A stretch of DNA of 64,000 bases, taken from positions 1 to 64,000 of the forward strand of contig NZ_JACSQK010000004.1 of the NCBI RefSeq assembly GCF_014836675.1, given 5' to 3'. The translations under genes were made by a program, and so were the position numbers. Under the pieces are notes generated by a model. That model searched no databases. It saw only the letters and a program-made list of their open reading frames with translations, and was not told where the DNA came from. Shown one piece after another: positions 35,742 to 44,541 of this stretch. Source of the DNA: Comamonas avium (GTDB lineage: Bacteria > Pseudomonadota > Gammaproteobacteria > Burkholderiales > Burkholderiaceae_C). Numbering within the stretch: the stretch's first letter is position 1; the number at the start of each line of letters is the position of its first letter.

Positions 35742-37285
35742 TAAACCTGGATGCAGCAGCCCAAAACTGCGGGGTCCATATAGCGCTGGCGCCATTCTTC
35801 AAACGTCCCCGTGTCTGCAGCTTCAATGTCTTTTTGCGCTTGCACCGAGGCGTGCGCCATGTGCTCAAAGTGCGCTTGCTGCTGCTCGGTCCAAGGCAGG
35901 CTCAGCACGCTCTCGCGCGCCCACATGGACTGCATCAGGCCAAACTGCTCAAAGCTGTTGCCATGCAGGCGGTGCATTTGCTCAAGCACCCGTGCCGAGG
36001 GCGTGTTATGCGGCTGAGCCACCAGCGCCTGGGCCTGGGCCAGAGCTTCGCTGTAGCTGCTTGTCTGGTGCGTCGCATCCAGCGCCGCAGCCAGCGGAGC
36101 GCACTGGGTCAGTACATCGCTGGCCCAGTCCACCAGCGACACCGATTGCGCGCCGCGCTGCAACTGCAGCCCCGGCTCGCGGCCACGCTCGGCCACCATG
36201 TGCTGGTTGTGCTTGAGCTGCTCAATTTCTTCGGGCGAATCGGGTGGGCTGTCGCTGAGCAAGCAGTGCAGCAAAAACACATCCAGCATGCGCATGGTGC
36301 TGGCATTGATGCCCACGGGCTCGAACGGATCCAGATCCATCAAGCGCACTTCCACATATTCCACACCTCGCTCACGCAGCGCGTGCAGTGGTCGCTCGCC
36401 CCGCTGCGTAGTGCGCTTGGGGCGAATGGTGCCGTAGAACTCGTTCTCTATCTGCAGCAAGCTGGTGCCCAGCTGGTTGTAGTCACCACCGGGGTTGCGA
36501 ATGCCCAGTTGCTCGTAAGCTGGGTAAGGCTGCGTCAGCGCCTTGTGCAGAGAGTTGGCATAGCCTTCCAGGCCGTTGTAGCTGACGTTGATGGACGACT
36601 GCGCATCACTTTGGTAGCCCAGACGCCCCATGCGCAGCGACGTGGCATAAGGCAGATACAGCGCTTTTTTGGCATCGCCCAGCGGCTGCAACTGGTGGTC
36701 ACGTCCTTCGACAAAGCAGGGACTGAGTGCAGGCGATGCGCCAAACAGGTACAGCAGCACAAAAGCGTTGCGGCGGAAATTGCGAATCAGCGCAAAGTAC
36801 TCTTCGCTGCTCACGCCTGGCAGCGACCAGTTGTAGTGAATGCCCGAGATGGTCTGCATGCGACGGCCATACCGGTGACCCAGCCCCATGCGATACACGC
36901 TTTTGGAGCGGCCGGAATGCGACGAGCCATAACGGCCCAGCGGAATGGTTTCGTCAGTGGGCAAATAGCACGGCATGCTCGATGCCCACATCGTCTCGTC
37001 ACCCACCAGCGCCATGCTGCGCAAGGTGTACTGGTGCACCTGCTGCAGCTCCTGCAGACACTCTTGCACGCCCTTGCGGGCACCGGTAATCAGCTCCAGC
37101 TGCGACTCGCTGTAATCGGTGGTGATGTGCGGGTGTGTCAGCGCCGAGCCCAAAGCAGCTGGGTGCGGGGTCAGCGCCAGATGACCCGAGGGCAATACGC
37201 GCAAACCTTCTTTTTCAATACCGCGGCGAATGCCGGCAAGGCGCTCGGCAGCGGGCAGGGCAAACGGTTTGTGCGTTGGATTCAT
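35732..37285 (-). CDS. gshA: Glutamate-cysteine ligase
   Basis: A 517-residue enzyme of the enterobacterial GshA type, which joins glutamate and cysteine with ATP in the first step of glutathione synthesis. Family blocks include RRGIEKEGLRVLPSGHLALT (short form IEKEGLRVLPSGHLA), TTDYSESQLELIT, PLGRYGSSHSGRSKSVYRMGL and GIHYNWSLP. Length matches the E. coli enzyme. gshB is not in this window. The stop codon falls in repeat copy 5, and the chemoreceptor gene lies downstream on the same strand. Confidence 0.94.
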   Translation of the reverse strand: MNPTHKPFALPAAERLAGIRRGIEKEGLRVLPSGHLALTPHPAALGSALTHPHITTDYSESQLELITGARKGVQECLQELQQVHQYTLRSMALVGDETMWASSMPCYLPTDETIPLGRYGSSHSGRSKSVYRMGLGHRYGRRMQTISGIHYNWSLPGVSSEEYFALIRNFRRNAFVLLYLFGASPALSPCFVEGRDHQLQPLGDAKKALYLPYATSLRMGRLGYQSDAQSSINVSYNGLEGYANSLHKALTQPYPAYEQLGIRNPGGDYNQLGTSLLQIENEFYGTIRPKRTTQRGERPLHALRERGVEYVEVRLMDLDPFEPVGINASTMRMLDVFLLHCLLSDSPPDSPEEIEQLKHNQHMVAERGREPGLQLQRGAQSVSLVDWASDVLTQCAPLAAALDATHQTSSYSEALAQAQALVAQPHNTPSARVLEQMHRLHGNSFEQFGLMQSMWARESVLSLPWTEQQQAHFEHMAHASVQAQKDIEAADTGTFEEWRQRYMDPAVLGCCIQVYKK

Positions 37286-37464
37286 TCTTGTCGGGTGTAA
37301 CGGTCAAAAACGGGGTCGACCTTAGCATGCCACCCCTGCGAGCAAAGATGATAGAGACATGCCTGCGGCCTTGACGTTGTGTGGCGACATAACCATTTCA
37401 GGCCCGGGAAACCTGAGGAAGGTGATTGCGCACTGACTTTCTAACAGCTACACGCCGCTGCCTA

Positions 37465-38385
37465 TCAGACAGTGACTGATCGCGCCGCCATCGCCTTGCC
37501 CACCTCAAGCTGGCCCTGCGCTGACCCGCTTTGGGGCACCTTTTCATTGGAGCGGTCCAGCACTGCACCCAGCTGCTCGGCCAGTTGTTCTGCCGCGTCA
37601 GCACCGGTGCCCACATACACGCCTTGCGTCAGTGTGATATGCGCCGCTTCAAACCCACCGGCACCCGCACACAAGATGGTACGGGTGGGCGCTGAAGCAT
37701 GGGCCAGCACCAGCATGGCTGGCACCACTGCTGCAGGCTTGAGCGCTGCCAGCACGGCTTCAGGCATCAAGCCTTCGGTCATGCGCGTGGCCGCCGTGGG
37801 AGCCAGAGCGTTCACATGGATGTTGTGCTTGGCGCCTTCAATCGACAAGGTTTGCATCAGGCCCACCTGCGCCATCTTGGCCGCGCCGTAATTGCTTTGC
37901 CCAAAATTGCCATACAGGCCAGACGACGAGGTGGTCATCACAATACGGCCATAGTTTTGTGCCTGCATGTGAGGCCACACCGCTTTGCAGCAATTGGCAG
38001 CCCCCATGAGGTGCACTTCCACCACCAGGCGAAAGTCGTCCATCTCCATCTTGGCAAAACTCTTGTCGCGCAAGATGCCCGCGTTGTTCACCAAAATATC
38101 GATACGTCCCCATGCATCCATGGCCTGCTGCACCATGGCCTGCACCCCCGCAAAGTCGGTGACCGATGCACCGTTGGCGATGGCCTCGCCGCCCAGCGCC
38201 TTGATTTCGTTGACAACCGCTTGCGCCGCTGAAACGGACCCACCCAGCCCGTCCAGACTGCCCCCCAGATCATTGACCAGTACCTTGGCCCCGCGTTGCG
38301 CCAATGCCAGTGCGTGCTCACGCCCCAAGCCACCGCCTGCCCCCGTCACAATCGCAACCTGCCCCTCAAACGTCAATGCCTGCAT
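37465..38385 (-). CDS. Short-chain dehydrogenase (3-hydroxyacyl-CoA dehydrogenase-like)
   Basis: A 306-residue SDR-family oxidoreductase. The NAD(P)-binding motif is VTGAGGGLGREHALALA, a NNAG motif is LVNNAGILRDKSF, and the catalytic Ser-Tyr-Lys set is TSSSGLYGNFGQSNYGAAK. The sequence GRDHA-like start and the VNDLGG segment resemble the dehydrogenase part of peroxisomal multifunctional enzyme type 2, so a (3R)-hydroxyacyl-CoA substrate is likely. The start at 38385 (MQALTFEGQVAIV) follows AGGAGAG. The 600 bp AT-rich region with DnaA-box-like sites lies directly upstream. Confidence 0.88.
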   Translation of the reverse strand: MQALTFEGQVAIVTGAGGGLGREHALALAQRGAKVLVNDLGGSLDGLGGSVSAAQAVVNEIKALGGEAIANGASVTDFAGVQAMVQQAMDAWGRIDILVNNAGILRDKSFAKMEMDDFRLVVEVHLMGAANCCKAVWPHMQAQNYGRIVMTTSSSGLYGNFGQSNYGAAKMAQVGLMQTLSIEGAKHNIHVNALAPTAATRMTEGLMPEAVLAALKPAAVVPAMLVLAHASAPTRTILCAGAGGFEAAHITLTQGVYVGTGADAAEQLAEQLGAVLDRSNEKVPQSGSAQGQLEVGKAMAARSVTV

Positions 38386-38646
38386 GGATATCTCTCCTCT
38401 TCGCTGTGATTCATTACGTGATAGCCAGCCACTGTAAGCATGCTCGTTCATCCCCCATTTCACCCAAGTGACTCAACGACCAACGGCTTATCCACGGATA
38501 AACGGCACAAGCATGTGGACAAGCCAAGAAGGCTTGTCGACAACTGCGCTAAGCCCTTGTTTTACAAAAGCCTCCACCAACTGCCTGTTTTTTAATCACT
38601 CACCCAGGTCACACATGTACTTTCACCCGAAAATCCTGAACAATCC

Positions 38647-38655
38647 TGTGGATAA
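38647..38655 (-). promoter_or_regulatory. DnaA box (perfect consensus)
   Basis: TGTGGATAA on the plus strand is an exact TTATCCACA box in reverse. It lies 26 bp left of the most AT-rich stretch. Confidence 0.6.
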
Positions 38656-38819
38656 CCAATCTCAAAGCACAACACAACACACTTAACTCATTGTTTTAAA
38701 TCAAAATAAATCACACTGAGTAAAAAATAGACAGTGGATACCTTCCATAAAAAACGTCATTTATCCAAGTTGGTGCATCTTCTAAACCGCCAGTTGCCCC
38801 CAAATTGACTGAACAACTA

Positions 38820-38828
38820 TGTGGATAA
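38820..38828 (-). promoter_or_regulatory. DnaA box (perfect consensus)
   Basis: A second exact TTATCCACA box in reverse orientation, 173 bp from the first and right of the AT-rich stretch. Confidence 0.6.
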
Positions 38829-38987
38829 GCCCGGACAAAACCCGCCACCCCCGCACAAGTGCTTGATCTACAAAGCACACAAGTGCGCTGCTTATTTTTT
38901 AAGCACATTCACTTAACTGCCACAGGCAGCTTGCGCAGCGACAATTGGCGGTTGACCATTCAGCCATCCCACCCTCGGGATAACCCC

Positions 38988-39284
38988 ATGAACCACCCTC
39001 TTACCCCTGAACTTTTTACCGCCAAGCTCGAACCCAGCGGACAGCAGTGCGATGCCTGGGCAGACCAGACCTTGCTGGACTCCATGGAAATGGGCGGCCT
39101 GAACTGGCCCAGCTCATGCCGCAATGGCACTTGCAGAACCTGCCTGGGAACACTCACAACCGGCAGCGTGCATTACAAAATAGAGTGGCCCGGGCTGACG
39201 GCGCAAGAAAAAGCCGAGGGCTGTGTACTGCCTTGCGTGGCCTACCCCAACGGGGATGTCTGCCTGCAAGACCCCGAGAACTAG
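38988..39284 (+). CDS. 2Fe-2S ferredoxin
   Basis: A 98-residue plant-type ferredoxin domain that carries electrons through one [2Fe-2S] cluster. The cluster loop is SSCRNGTCRTCLG (C-x4-C-x2-C), and the fourth ligand is the Cys in GCVLPCVAYP. The start at 38988 (MNHPLTPELFTAKL) gives a typical small ferredoxin; the upstream open frame enters the origin-like region. No redox partner gene is adjacent, so its electron acceptor is unknown. The next gene, ribBA, is 213 bp away. Confidence 0.85.
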   Translation: MNHPLTPELFTAKLEPSGQQCDAWADQTLLDSMEMGGLNWPSSCRNGTCRTCLGTLTTGSVHYKIEWPGLTAQEKAEGCVLPCVAYPNGDVCLQDPEN

Positions 39285-39497
39285 AGCCCAGTCGCGCCCC
39301 TTGCATGCCAAGAGCGCTACAAAGCACTAAAATACCGACTTTCGACAGGACCGCGCACCATCCGGCGCCGGCCTACCAGCGGCGAAGACCGCGCGCAATG
39401 TTCTTTGGAAAGCATGCCCCCATAGGCATGCTGGGCGGGTGCCCACACAAAGGCGTGCTGCCGGCAACCCGACAGGTCATCCAAGGAACAAGACTCC

Positions 39498-40619
39498 ATG
39501 AACTCACCACTCATCCCCGTGCAGATTTCGCCGGTGGAAGACATCGTTGCAGACATGCGCGCTGGTCGCATGGTCATTTTGGTTGATGAAGAGGACCGTG
39601 AAAACGAAGGCGATCTGGTCCTGGCCTCTGACCACGTCACACCTGAAGCCATCAATTTCATGGCCAAATTTGGCCGTGGCCTGATCTGCCTGACGCTGAC
39701 CCGCGAACGCTGCGAATACCTGAAACTGCCTCCCATGGCCGCCCGCAATGGCACGGTGTACAGCACAGCGTTCACCGTTTCCATTGAGGCCGCTGAAGGC
39801 GTGACTACGGGCATTTCTGCCGCTGACCGCGCACGCACCGTGCAGGCCGCCGTGGCCCAGAACGCCCAGCCCACAGACCTGGTGCAGCCTGGCCATATTT
39901 TCCCGCTGCAAGCCGTAGACGGTGGCGTGCTGATGCGCGCCGGGCACACCGAAGCCGGCTGCGACCTGGCCGCCATGGCCGGCTGCTCCCCCTCCTCCGT
40001 GATCTGTGAAGTCATGAAGGACGATGGCACCATGGCCCGCCTGCCTGATCTGCAGCTGTTTGCTGCAGAGCACGGACTGAAGATCGGCACCATTGCTGAT
40101 CTGATCCAGTACCGCAGCCGCACCGAGTCGCTGCTGCAAAAGGTCGGCACGCGTCAGATGCACACCAACTGGGGCGAGTTCACTGCCCACCTTTTCCAGG
40201 ACAAGCCCAGTCAGTCTGTGCACATGGCCCTGGTCAAAGGCAGCTGGAGCCAGACCGATGAAGTGGCCGTGCGCGTGCATGAACCGCTGTCAGTGCTGGA
40301 TGCGCTGGAAGTCAACCGATCCATGCACTCATGGGGTCTGGACACCAGCCTTCAATACCTGAATGCCCAAGGACAAGGCGTTGCCGTGCTGCTCAACTGT
40401 GGCGAAAGCGCCGGGCAATTGCTGGCGCAATTTGAAGGCAGCGCCCGCTCTGCCCAGGCACCCGAGCGTGGCCGCATGGACCTGCGCTCCTACGGCATTG
40501 GCGCACAGATTCTGCGTGAATGCGGTGTTCACAAAATGAAACTGCTGGGCCAGCCCCGCCGCATGCCCAGCATGGCCGGCTATGGACTGGAAATTACTGG
40601 CTACATCACCAAGGAATAA
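39498..40619 (+). CDS. ribBA: 3,4-Dihydroxy-2-butanone 4-phosphate synthase with degenerate GTP cyclohydrolase II domain
   Basis: A 373-residue riboflavin-pathway protein. The N-terminal RibB domain (residues 1-200) has the catalytic [10 protein letters not shown] at 30-39 and [15 protein letters not shown], and makes dihydroxybutanone phosphate from ribulose 5-phosphate. The C-terminal half (about 207-373) keeps the RibA fold outline ([21 protein letters not shown]) but lacks the three zinc cysteines and the catalytic segment of GTP cyclohydrolase II, so that activity is probably absent. The gene leads ribH by 5 bp. I saw no FMN riboswitch in the 213 bp upstream. Confidence 0.92.
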   Translation: MNSPLIPVQISPVEDIVADMRAGRMVILVDEEDRENEGDLVLASDHVTPEAINFMAKFGRGLICLTLTRERCEYLKLPPMAARNGTVYSTAFTVSIEAAEGVTTGISAADRARTVQAAVAQNAQPTDLVQPGHIFPLQAVDGGVLMRAGHTEAGCDLAAMAGCSPSSVICEVMKDDGTMARLPDLQLFAAEHGLKIGTIADLIQYRSRTESLLQKVGTRQMHTNWGEFTAHLFQDKPSQSVHMALVKGSWSQTDEVAVRVHEPLSVLDALEVNRSMHSWGLDTSLQYLNAQGQGVAVLLNCGESAGQLLAQFEGSARSAQAPERGRMDLRSYGIGAQILRECGVHKMKLLGQPRRMPSMAGYGLEITGYITKE

Positions 40620-40624
40620 CACAC

Positions 40625-41095
40625 ATGCTGCACGCTGAAAAAGGCGCAACACAACCACTCAACGGCCAGACACTGCGCATTGGCATTGTTCAGGCCCGCT
40701 GGAATGAAGGCATCACCAATGCCCTGGCCGATGCATGCCGCAAAGAGCTGCTGGCCACGGGCGTACAGCCCGATGCCATCCACCATGTCATGGTTGCCGG
40801 TGCACTGGAAGTGCCTGTGGCCCTACAAGCCATGGCAGAGCGCGGCGGCTACGATGCACTGATTGCACTGGGCTGCATCATTCGTGGGGAGACATACCAC
40901 TTTGAACTGGTGGCCAACGAATCGGGCGCAGGCGTCACACGCCTGAGCCTGGACTACAAGCTGCCGATTGCCAACGCAATCATTACCACCGAAAACCTGG
41001 AGCAAGCCATTGCCCGCCAGACCGAAAAGGGTCTGGATGCCGCACGTGTGGCTGTGGAAATGGCCTGCTTGCTCCGCACACTGAAACAAGCATGA
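40625..41095 (+). CDS. ribH: 6,7-Dimethyl-8-ribityllumazine synthase
   Basis: A 156-residue lumazine synthase that condenses the RibB product with the pyrimidine intermediate to make the riboflavin precursor. Conserved parts are [59 protein letters not shown] and [12 protein letters not shown]. The enzyme normally forms pentamers or 60-mer shells. Its ATG is 5 bp after the ribBA stop and its stop overlaps the nusB start by four bases (ATGA), showing translational coupling. Confidence 0.96.
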   Translation: MLHAEKGATQPLNGQTLRIGIVQARWNEGITNALADACRKELLATGVQPDAIHHVMVAGALEVPVALQAMAERGGYDALIALGCIIRGETYHFELVANESGAGVTRLSLDYKLPIANAIITTENLEQAIARQTEKGLDAARVAVEMACLLRTLKQA

Positions 41096-41631
41096 GCGAC
41101 GAACACGCACCCACATCCGCTGACAACAGCCCCACGCCCCGCCAGCCTCGCAAGGGGCTGACCAGCACCGGCGTACGCAAGGCATCGTCCAAATCTGCAC
41201 GCAGCCGCTCGCGCGAGTTTGCACTGCAAGCGCTTTACCAGCACCTGGTTGGCCGCAACAGCGCCACCTCGATCGACATGTTCACGCGTGATCTGGCAGG
41301 CTTTCACAAGAGCGATGCGGCGCACTACGATGCACTGCTGCATGGCTGCATTGAAATGGAAGCTGATCTGAACGCATTGATCGCACCCAAGCTCGATCGC
41401 AAGATCGAAGAGCTCTCGCCCATTGAGCATGCATGCCTGTGGATTGGCGCTTACGAGCTGATGCACTGCATGGACGTGCCATGGCGCGTTGTTCTCAACG
41501 AAGTGATTGAGCTGGCCAAAGAGTTTGGCGGCACTGACGGTCACAAATACGTCAACGGCATCATGAATGCACTGGCACCAGAGTTGCGTGCCGACGAGGT
41601 CAACGCAGACAAGGCTGGCAAAAAGGCCTAA
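41092..41631 (+). CDS. nusB: Transcription antitermination factor NusB
   Basis: A 179-residue NusB, the partner of NusE (S10) that binds boxA RNA during rRNA antitermination. The core starts at [18 protein letters not shown] (about residue 38) and continues to [20 protein letters not shown] and [30 protein letters not shown] basic, unstructured N-terminal extension of about 35 residues is longer than in E. coli. It starts in an ATGA overlap with ribH. A terminator lies directly downstream. Confidence 0.95.
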   Translation: MSDEHAPTSADNSPTPRQPRKGLTSTGVRKASSKSARSRSREFALQALYQHLVGRNSATSIDMFTRDLAGFHKSDAAHYDALLHGCIEMEADLNALIAPKLDRKIEELSPIEHACLWIGAYELMHCMDVPWRVVLNEVIELAKEFGGTDGHKYVNGIMNALAPELRADEVNADKAGKKA

Positions 41632-41646
41632 GCCAGCCACACAATC

Positions 41647-41677
41647 AGGCAGCGCCCAACGGGCCGCTGCCTTTTTT
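41647..41677 (+). terminator. Terminator of the ribBA-ribH-nusB unit
   Basis: The 8 bp stem AGGCAGCG/CGCTGCCT with a ten-base loop is followed by a run of T, 16 bp past the nusB stop. Confidence 0.9.
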
Positions 41678-41730
41678 CATGGCTCTGTTTTGTTTTCCAT
41701 CTTTCACAGCGCTTTGCGCTTTGCTTGCAC

Positions 41731-42915
41731 ATGCAGTTTTCTACGCGCGCCGAAAAGATCACCCCCTTTTACGTGATGGAAGTGGCCAAAGCGGCCCAGC
41801 AACTGGCCAAAGAAGTCGCCAGCGGCCCTGAGCCCATGATCTTCCTGAACATTGGCGAGCCCGACTTCACGGCACCGGCGCAGGTGCAAGCAGCTGCCCA
41901 GCACAGCATTGCCAGTGGGCAAACCCAGTACACCAACGCCCTGGGTCTGGAGCCTTTGCGTGAAGCCATCAGCGCCTGGTACCTCAGCCGCTTTGGTATC
42001 ACCGTGCCCGCCCGGCGCATCGTGATTACGGCGGGTGCATCGGCAGCTTTGCAACTGGCGTGCCTGGCATTGATCGATGCGGGAGATGAAATCCTCATGC
42101 CCGATCCCAGCTACCCCTGCAACCGCCACTTTGTGAGCGCCGCAGAAGGTGTGGCCAAGCTGATTCCCACCGGCGCTGCCGAGCGCTACCAGCTGAGCGC
42201 TGCACAGGTTGCTGCACATTGGGGGGACAAAACCCGTGGCGTGCTGCTGGCATCGCCCTCCAACCCAACGGGCACCTCGATTGAGCCGCAGGAGTTGCGC
42301 CGCATTCACGAAGTGGTTCAGGCCAAGGGCGGTGTCACCATCGTGGATGAAATTTATCTGGGCCTGTCCTACGAGGAGGCCTTTGGCCACAGTGCGCTGG
42401 CCATCAGCGACGACATCATCTCCATCAACAGCTTCAGCAAGTATTTCAACATGACGGGCTGGCGCCTGGGCTGGATGGTTGTCCCCGATGCCATGGTGCC
42501 TGTGATCGAGCGCATGGCGCAAAACCTGTTCATCTGCGCCTCCACCATCTCGCAGCACGCTGCGCTGGCCTGCTTTACCCCCCAGAGCATGGCCATCTTT
42601 GAAGAGCGCCGTGCCCAATTCAAAGCCCGGCGCGACTATTTCTTGCCCGCCTTGCGTGAACTGGGCTTTGGCATTGATGTCATGCCTGACGGCGCTTTTT
42701 ACGCCTGGGCCGACTGCACCGCACTGTGCAAAAAGTTAGGCGTAGACAATAGCTGGGACTTTGCCTACGCGCTGATGGACAAAGCCCACCTGGCCATTAC
42801 CCCCGGGCGCGACTTTGGCACCGCTGACACCGCCCGTTACGTGCGTTTTTCCACCGCCAACTCCATGCAGCAGCTGCAAGAGGCCGTGCGCCGCATGCGC
42901 AAGCTGTTTGCCTGA
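41731..42915 (+). CDS. Class I/II PLP aminotransferase (aspartate aminotransferase-like)
   Basis: A 394-residue fold-type I aminotransferase. Marks of the family are FLNIGEPDFTAPAQVQAAA, the nicking motif YPCNRHFVSA, ASPSNPTGTSIEPQEL, and the PLP lysine in INSFSKYFNMTGWRLGWMV. The C terminus carries the substrate Arg in TARYVRFSTA. The exact amino acid specificity is not clear; similar proteins are annotated as aspartate or branched-chain/alanine aminotransferases. I choose ATG 41731 over a TTG two codons upstream. It is probably separate from the nusB unit because a terminator intervenes. Confidence 0.87.
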   Translation: MQFSTRAEKITPFYVMEVAKAAQQLAKEVASGPEPMIFLNIGEPDFTAPAQVQAAAQHSIASGQTQYTNALGLEPLREAISAWYLSRFGITVPARRIVITAGASAALQLACLALIDAGDEILMPDPSYPCNRHFVSAAEGVAKLIPTGAAERYQLSAAQVAAHWGDKTRGVLLASPSNPTGTSIEPQELRRIHEVVQAKGGVTIVDEIYLGLSYEEAFGHSALAISDDIISINSFSKYFNMTGWRLGWMVVPDAMVPVIERMAQNLFICASTISQHAALACFTPQSMAIFEERRAQFKARRDYFLPALRELGFGIDVMPDGAFYAWADCTALCKKLGVDNSWDFAYALMDKAHLAITPGRDFGTADTARYVRFSTANSMQQLQEAVRRMRKLFA

Positions 42916-42938
42916 CCCCGACAACGAAGGGAACTTTT

Positions 42939-43352
42939 ATGGTTTTCTCCTTTCCCATTCGCGTGTACTGGGAAGACACCGATGCTGGCGGCATCGTCTT
43001 CTACGCCAACTACCTCAAATTCTTTGAGCGTGCGCGCACAGAGTGGCTGCGCAATCTGGGCGTAGAGCAGCAAAAGCTGCGCGACGAAGCCGGCGGCATA
43101 TTTGTGGTGACACAGGCGCAGCTCAATTACCTGCAACCTGCGCGTCTGGATGACGTGATCGAAGTGACAGCTGTGCTGCAATCAGCAGGCCGAGCCTCCA
43201 TCACCATTGCCCAGCAGGCTTTTTTGAAGCCGGTGTCATCCAACGAGGCACCGCAACTGTTATGTGAAGGCAGTATTCGCGTTGGCTGGGTCGATTCGAC
43301 CACCATGCGCCCTGCCCGAATTCCGAACTCCATTGTGGAAAAACTCTCATGA
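42939..43352 (+). CDS. ybgC: Acyl-CoA thioesterase YbgC
   Basis: A 137-residue hotdog-fold thioesterase of the YbgC group that begins the tol-pal operon in many proteobacteria. The signature YWEDTDAGGIVFYANYLKFFERARTEWLR carries the catalytic Asp of the 4-hydroxybenzoyl-CoA thioesterase-type fold (short form EDTDAGGIVFYANYL). It probably hydrolyses acyl-CoA or acyl-ACP at the membrane. GAAGGGA precedes the ATG. The stop overlaps the tolQ start by four bases (ATGA). Confidence 0.94.
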   Translation: MVFSFPIRVYWEDTDAGGIVFYANYLKFFERARTEWLRNLGVEQQKLRDEAGGIFVVTQAQLNYLQPARLDDVIEVTAVLQSAGRASITIAQQAFLKPVSSNEAPQLLCEGSIRVGWVDSTTMRPARIPNSIVEKLS

Positions 43353-44059
43353 ACGCAGCCCAAGACATGTCCATCTTCAGCCTCATCTTGCAGGCCAGCT
43401 GGGTGGTACAACTGGTCATGCTGATTTTGGTCGTTGCCTCGGTCGCAAGCTGGGCCACCATTTTCCGCAAGTCTCAGGCCCTCAAGCAGGTGCGCCAGCT
43501 CAATGAATCCTTTGAGCAAGATTTCTGGTCGGGACAAAGCCTCAATGACCTGTACAACAGTGCCACACAGAACGCCAAGCTCGGCGGTCCGATGGAGCGC
43601 ATTTTTGCCAGCGGCATGCGCGAGTACAAAAAACTGCGCGAACGCCGCATCAACGACAGCGGCACCCTGATGGACGGCACACGCCGCGCCATGCGCGCCA
43701 GCTTTCAGCGCGAGATGGACGAGGTCGAGTCCGGCCTGTCTTTTCTGGGCACCGTCGGCTCTGTCTCGCCTTATGTGGGCTTGTTCGGTACGGTGTGGGG
43801 CGTGATGCACGCTTTCACCGGCTTTGCCAACATGGAGCAGATCACGCTGGCCACGGTGGCCCCCGGCATTGCCGAGGCACTGGTGGCCACCGCCATGGGC
43901 CTGTTTGCAGCGATTCCAGCGGTCACCGCTTACAACCGCTACGCCAACAGCATTGACCGCATTGCCAACGGGCAAGAGACCTTCATGGAAGAGTTCACCA
44001 ACATCTTGCAGCGCAACGTCAGCAGCCCTTCGGCCAGCACCACGGCCTCAGGCTATTGA
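43349..44059 (+). CDS. tolQ: Tol-Pal system protein TolQ
   Basis: A 236-residue inner-membrane proton-channel subunit of the Tol system, homologous to ExbB/MotA. Three membrane segments are seen: about residues 15-37 (VVQLVMLILVVASVASWATI), 135-160 and 172-195 (SPYVGLFGTVWGVMHAF and VATAMGLFAAIPAVTAYN). TolQ with TolR uses the proton gradient to energise TolA during envelope constriction. It starts within the ybgC stop and is followed by tolR after 15 bp. Confidence 0.95.
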   Translation: MNAAQDMSIFSLILQASWVVQLVMLILVVASVASWATIFRKSQALKQVRQLNESFEQDFWSGQSLNDLYNSATQNAKLGGPMERIFASGMREYKKLRERRINDSGTLMDGTRRAMRASFQREMDEVESGLSFLGTVGSVSPYVGLFGTVWGVMHAFTGFANMEQITLATVAPGIAEALVATAMGLFAAIPAVTAYNRYANSIDRIANGQETFMEEFTNILQRNVSSPSASTTASGY

Positions 44060-44074
44060 GCGCAGGAGCACACC

Positions 44075-44503
44075 ATGCCCGCAGTCAGCTCCCGAGGTCG
44101 CGGTGGTCGCCGCACCGTCAATGAAATCAATATGGTGCCCTTCATCGACGTGATGCTGGTGCTGCTCATCATCTTCATGGTGACAGCCCCCATGCTCACG
44201 CCCGGCAATATTGATGTGCCCACGGCAGGCAAGTCCTCCAAACCGCCGTCCAAGAGCATTGCCTACGTGCTGCTGGACAAAGATGGCACCCATACCTTCA
44301 AGGCCGGCAACAACTCACAGCAAGTGGCCCTGGGCGAATTGCAGGGTCTGGCCCGCTCGTGGAAAGATGCCAACCCCGAGCAGGCTGCGGTGCAGATTCT
44401 TGCTGACAAATCACTGCCCTACGAAGTCGTGGTGCAAGCCATGGCCGAGCTGCAAGCGGCTGAAGTGCGCGTGGCTCTGGGCGTGAAGTCCGCCGCCAAA
44501 TAA
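44075..44503 (+). CDS. tolR: Tol-Pal system protein TolR
   Basis: A 142-residue ExbD/TolR protein. The single membrane helix with its essential Asp is seen in INMVPFIDVMLVLLIIFMV (residues about 17-37), preceded by a basic N terminus (SSRGRGGRRTVNE). The periplasmic domain ends with SLPYEVVVQAMAELQAAEV. TolR forms the stator with TolQ. tolA begins 38 bp downstream. Confidence 0.95.
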   Translation: MPAVSSRGRGGRRTVNEINMVPFIDVMLVLLIIFMVTAPMLTPGNIDVPTAGKSSKPPSKSIAYVLLDKDGTHTFKAGNNSQQVALGELQGLARSWKDANPEQAAVQILADKSLPYEVVVQAMAELQAAEVRVALGVKSAAK

Positions 44504-44541
44504 ACCTTTTTATCCTCTGATTCGAGCGCCTGATTGTTTCC

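Larger units (their letters stand above)
38386..38987. other. Origin-like AT-rich intergenic region with DnaA-box cluster
   Basis: A 602 bp gene-free region between the divergent dehydrogenase and ferredoxin genes. It holds two perfect DnaA boxes (TGTGGATAA at 38647-38655 and 38820-38828, the reverse complement of TTATCCACA), two one-mismatch boxes (TTATCCACG 38488-38496; TGTGGACAA 38514-38522) and a weaker TTATCCAAG at 38761. Between the perfect boxes, 38681-38730 has only 11 G or C in 50 bases. An 11 bp inverted repeat with one mismatch spans 38516-38542. CACAAGTGC occurs at 38854 and 38878, and CACTTAACT at 38680 and 38910. No gene or RNA was recognised. This composition resembles replication origins, though dnaA itself is not nearby. 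Confidence 0.55.

Noticed and set aside
35834-37300. 488-residue plus-strand open frame over gshA
   Set aside because: Antisense shadow of gshA with Gln/Ala/His-rich composition typical of such frames in GC-rich DNA.
39285-39497. FMN riboswitch ahead of ribBA
   Set aside because: The GC-rich leader with short palindromes looked suggestive, but the conserved RFN elements are not present in order on the plus strand.
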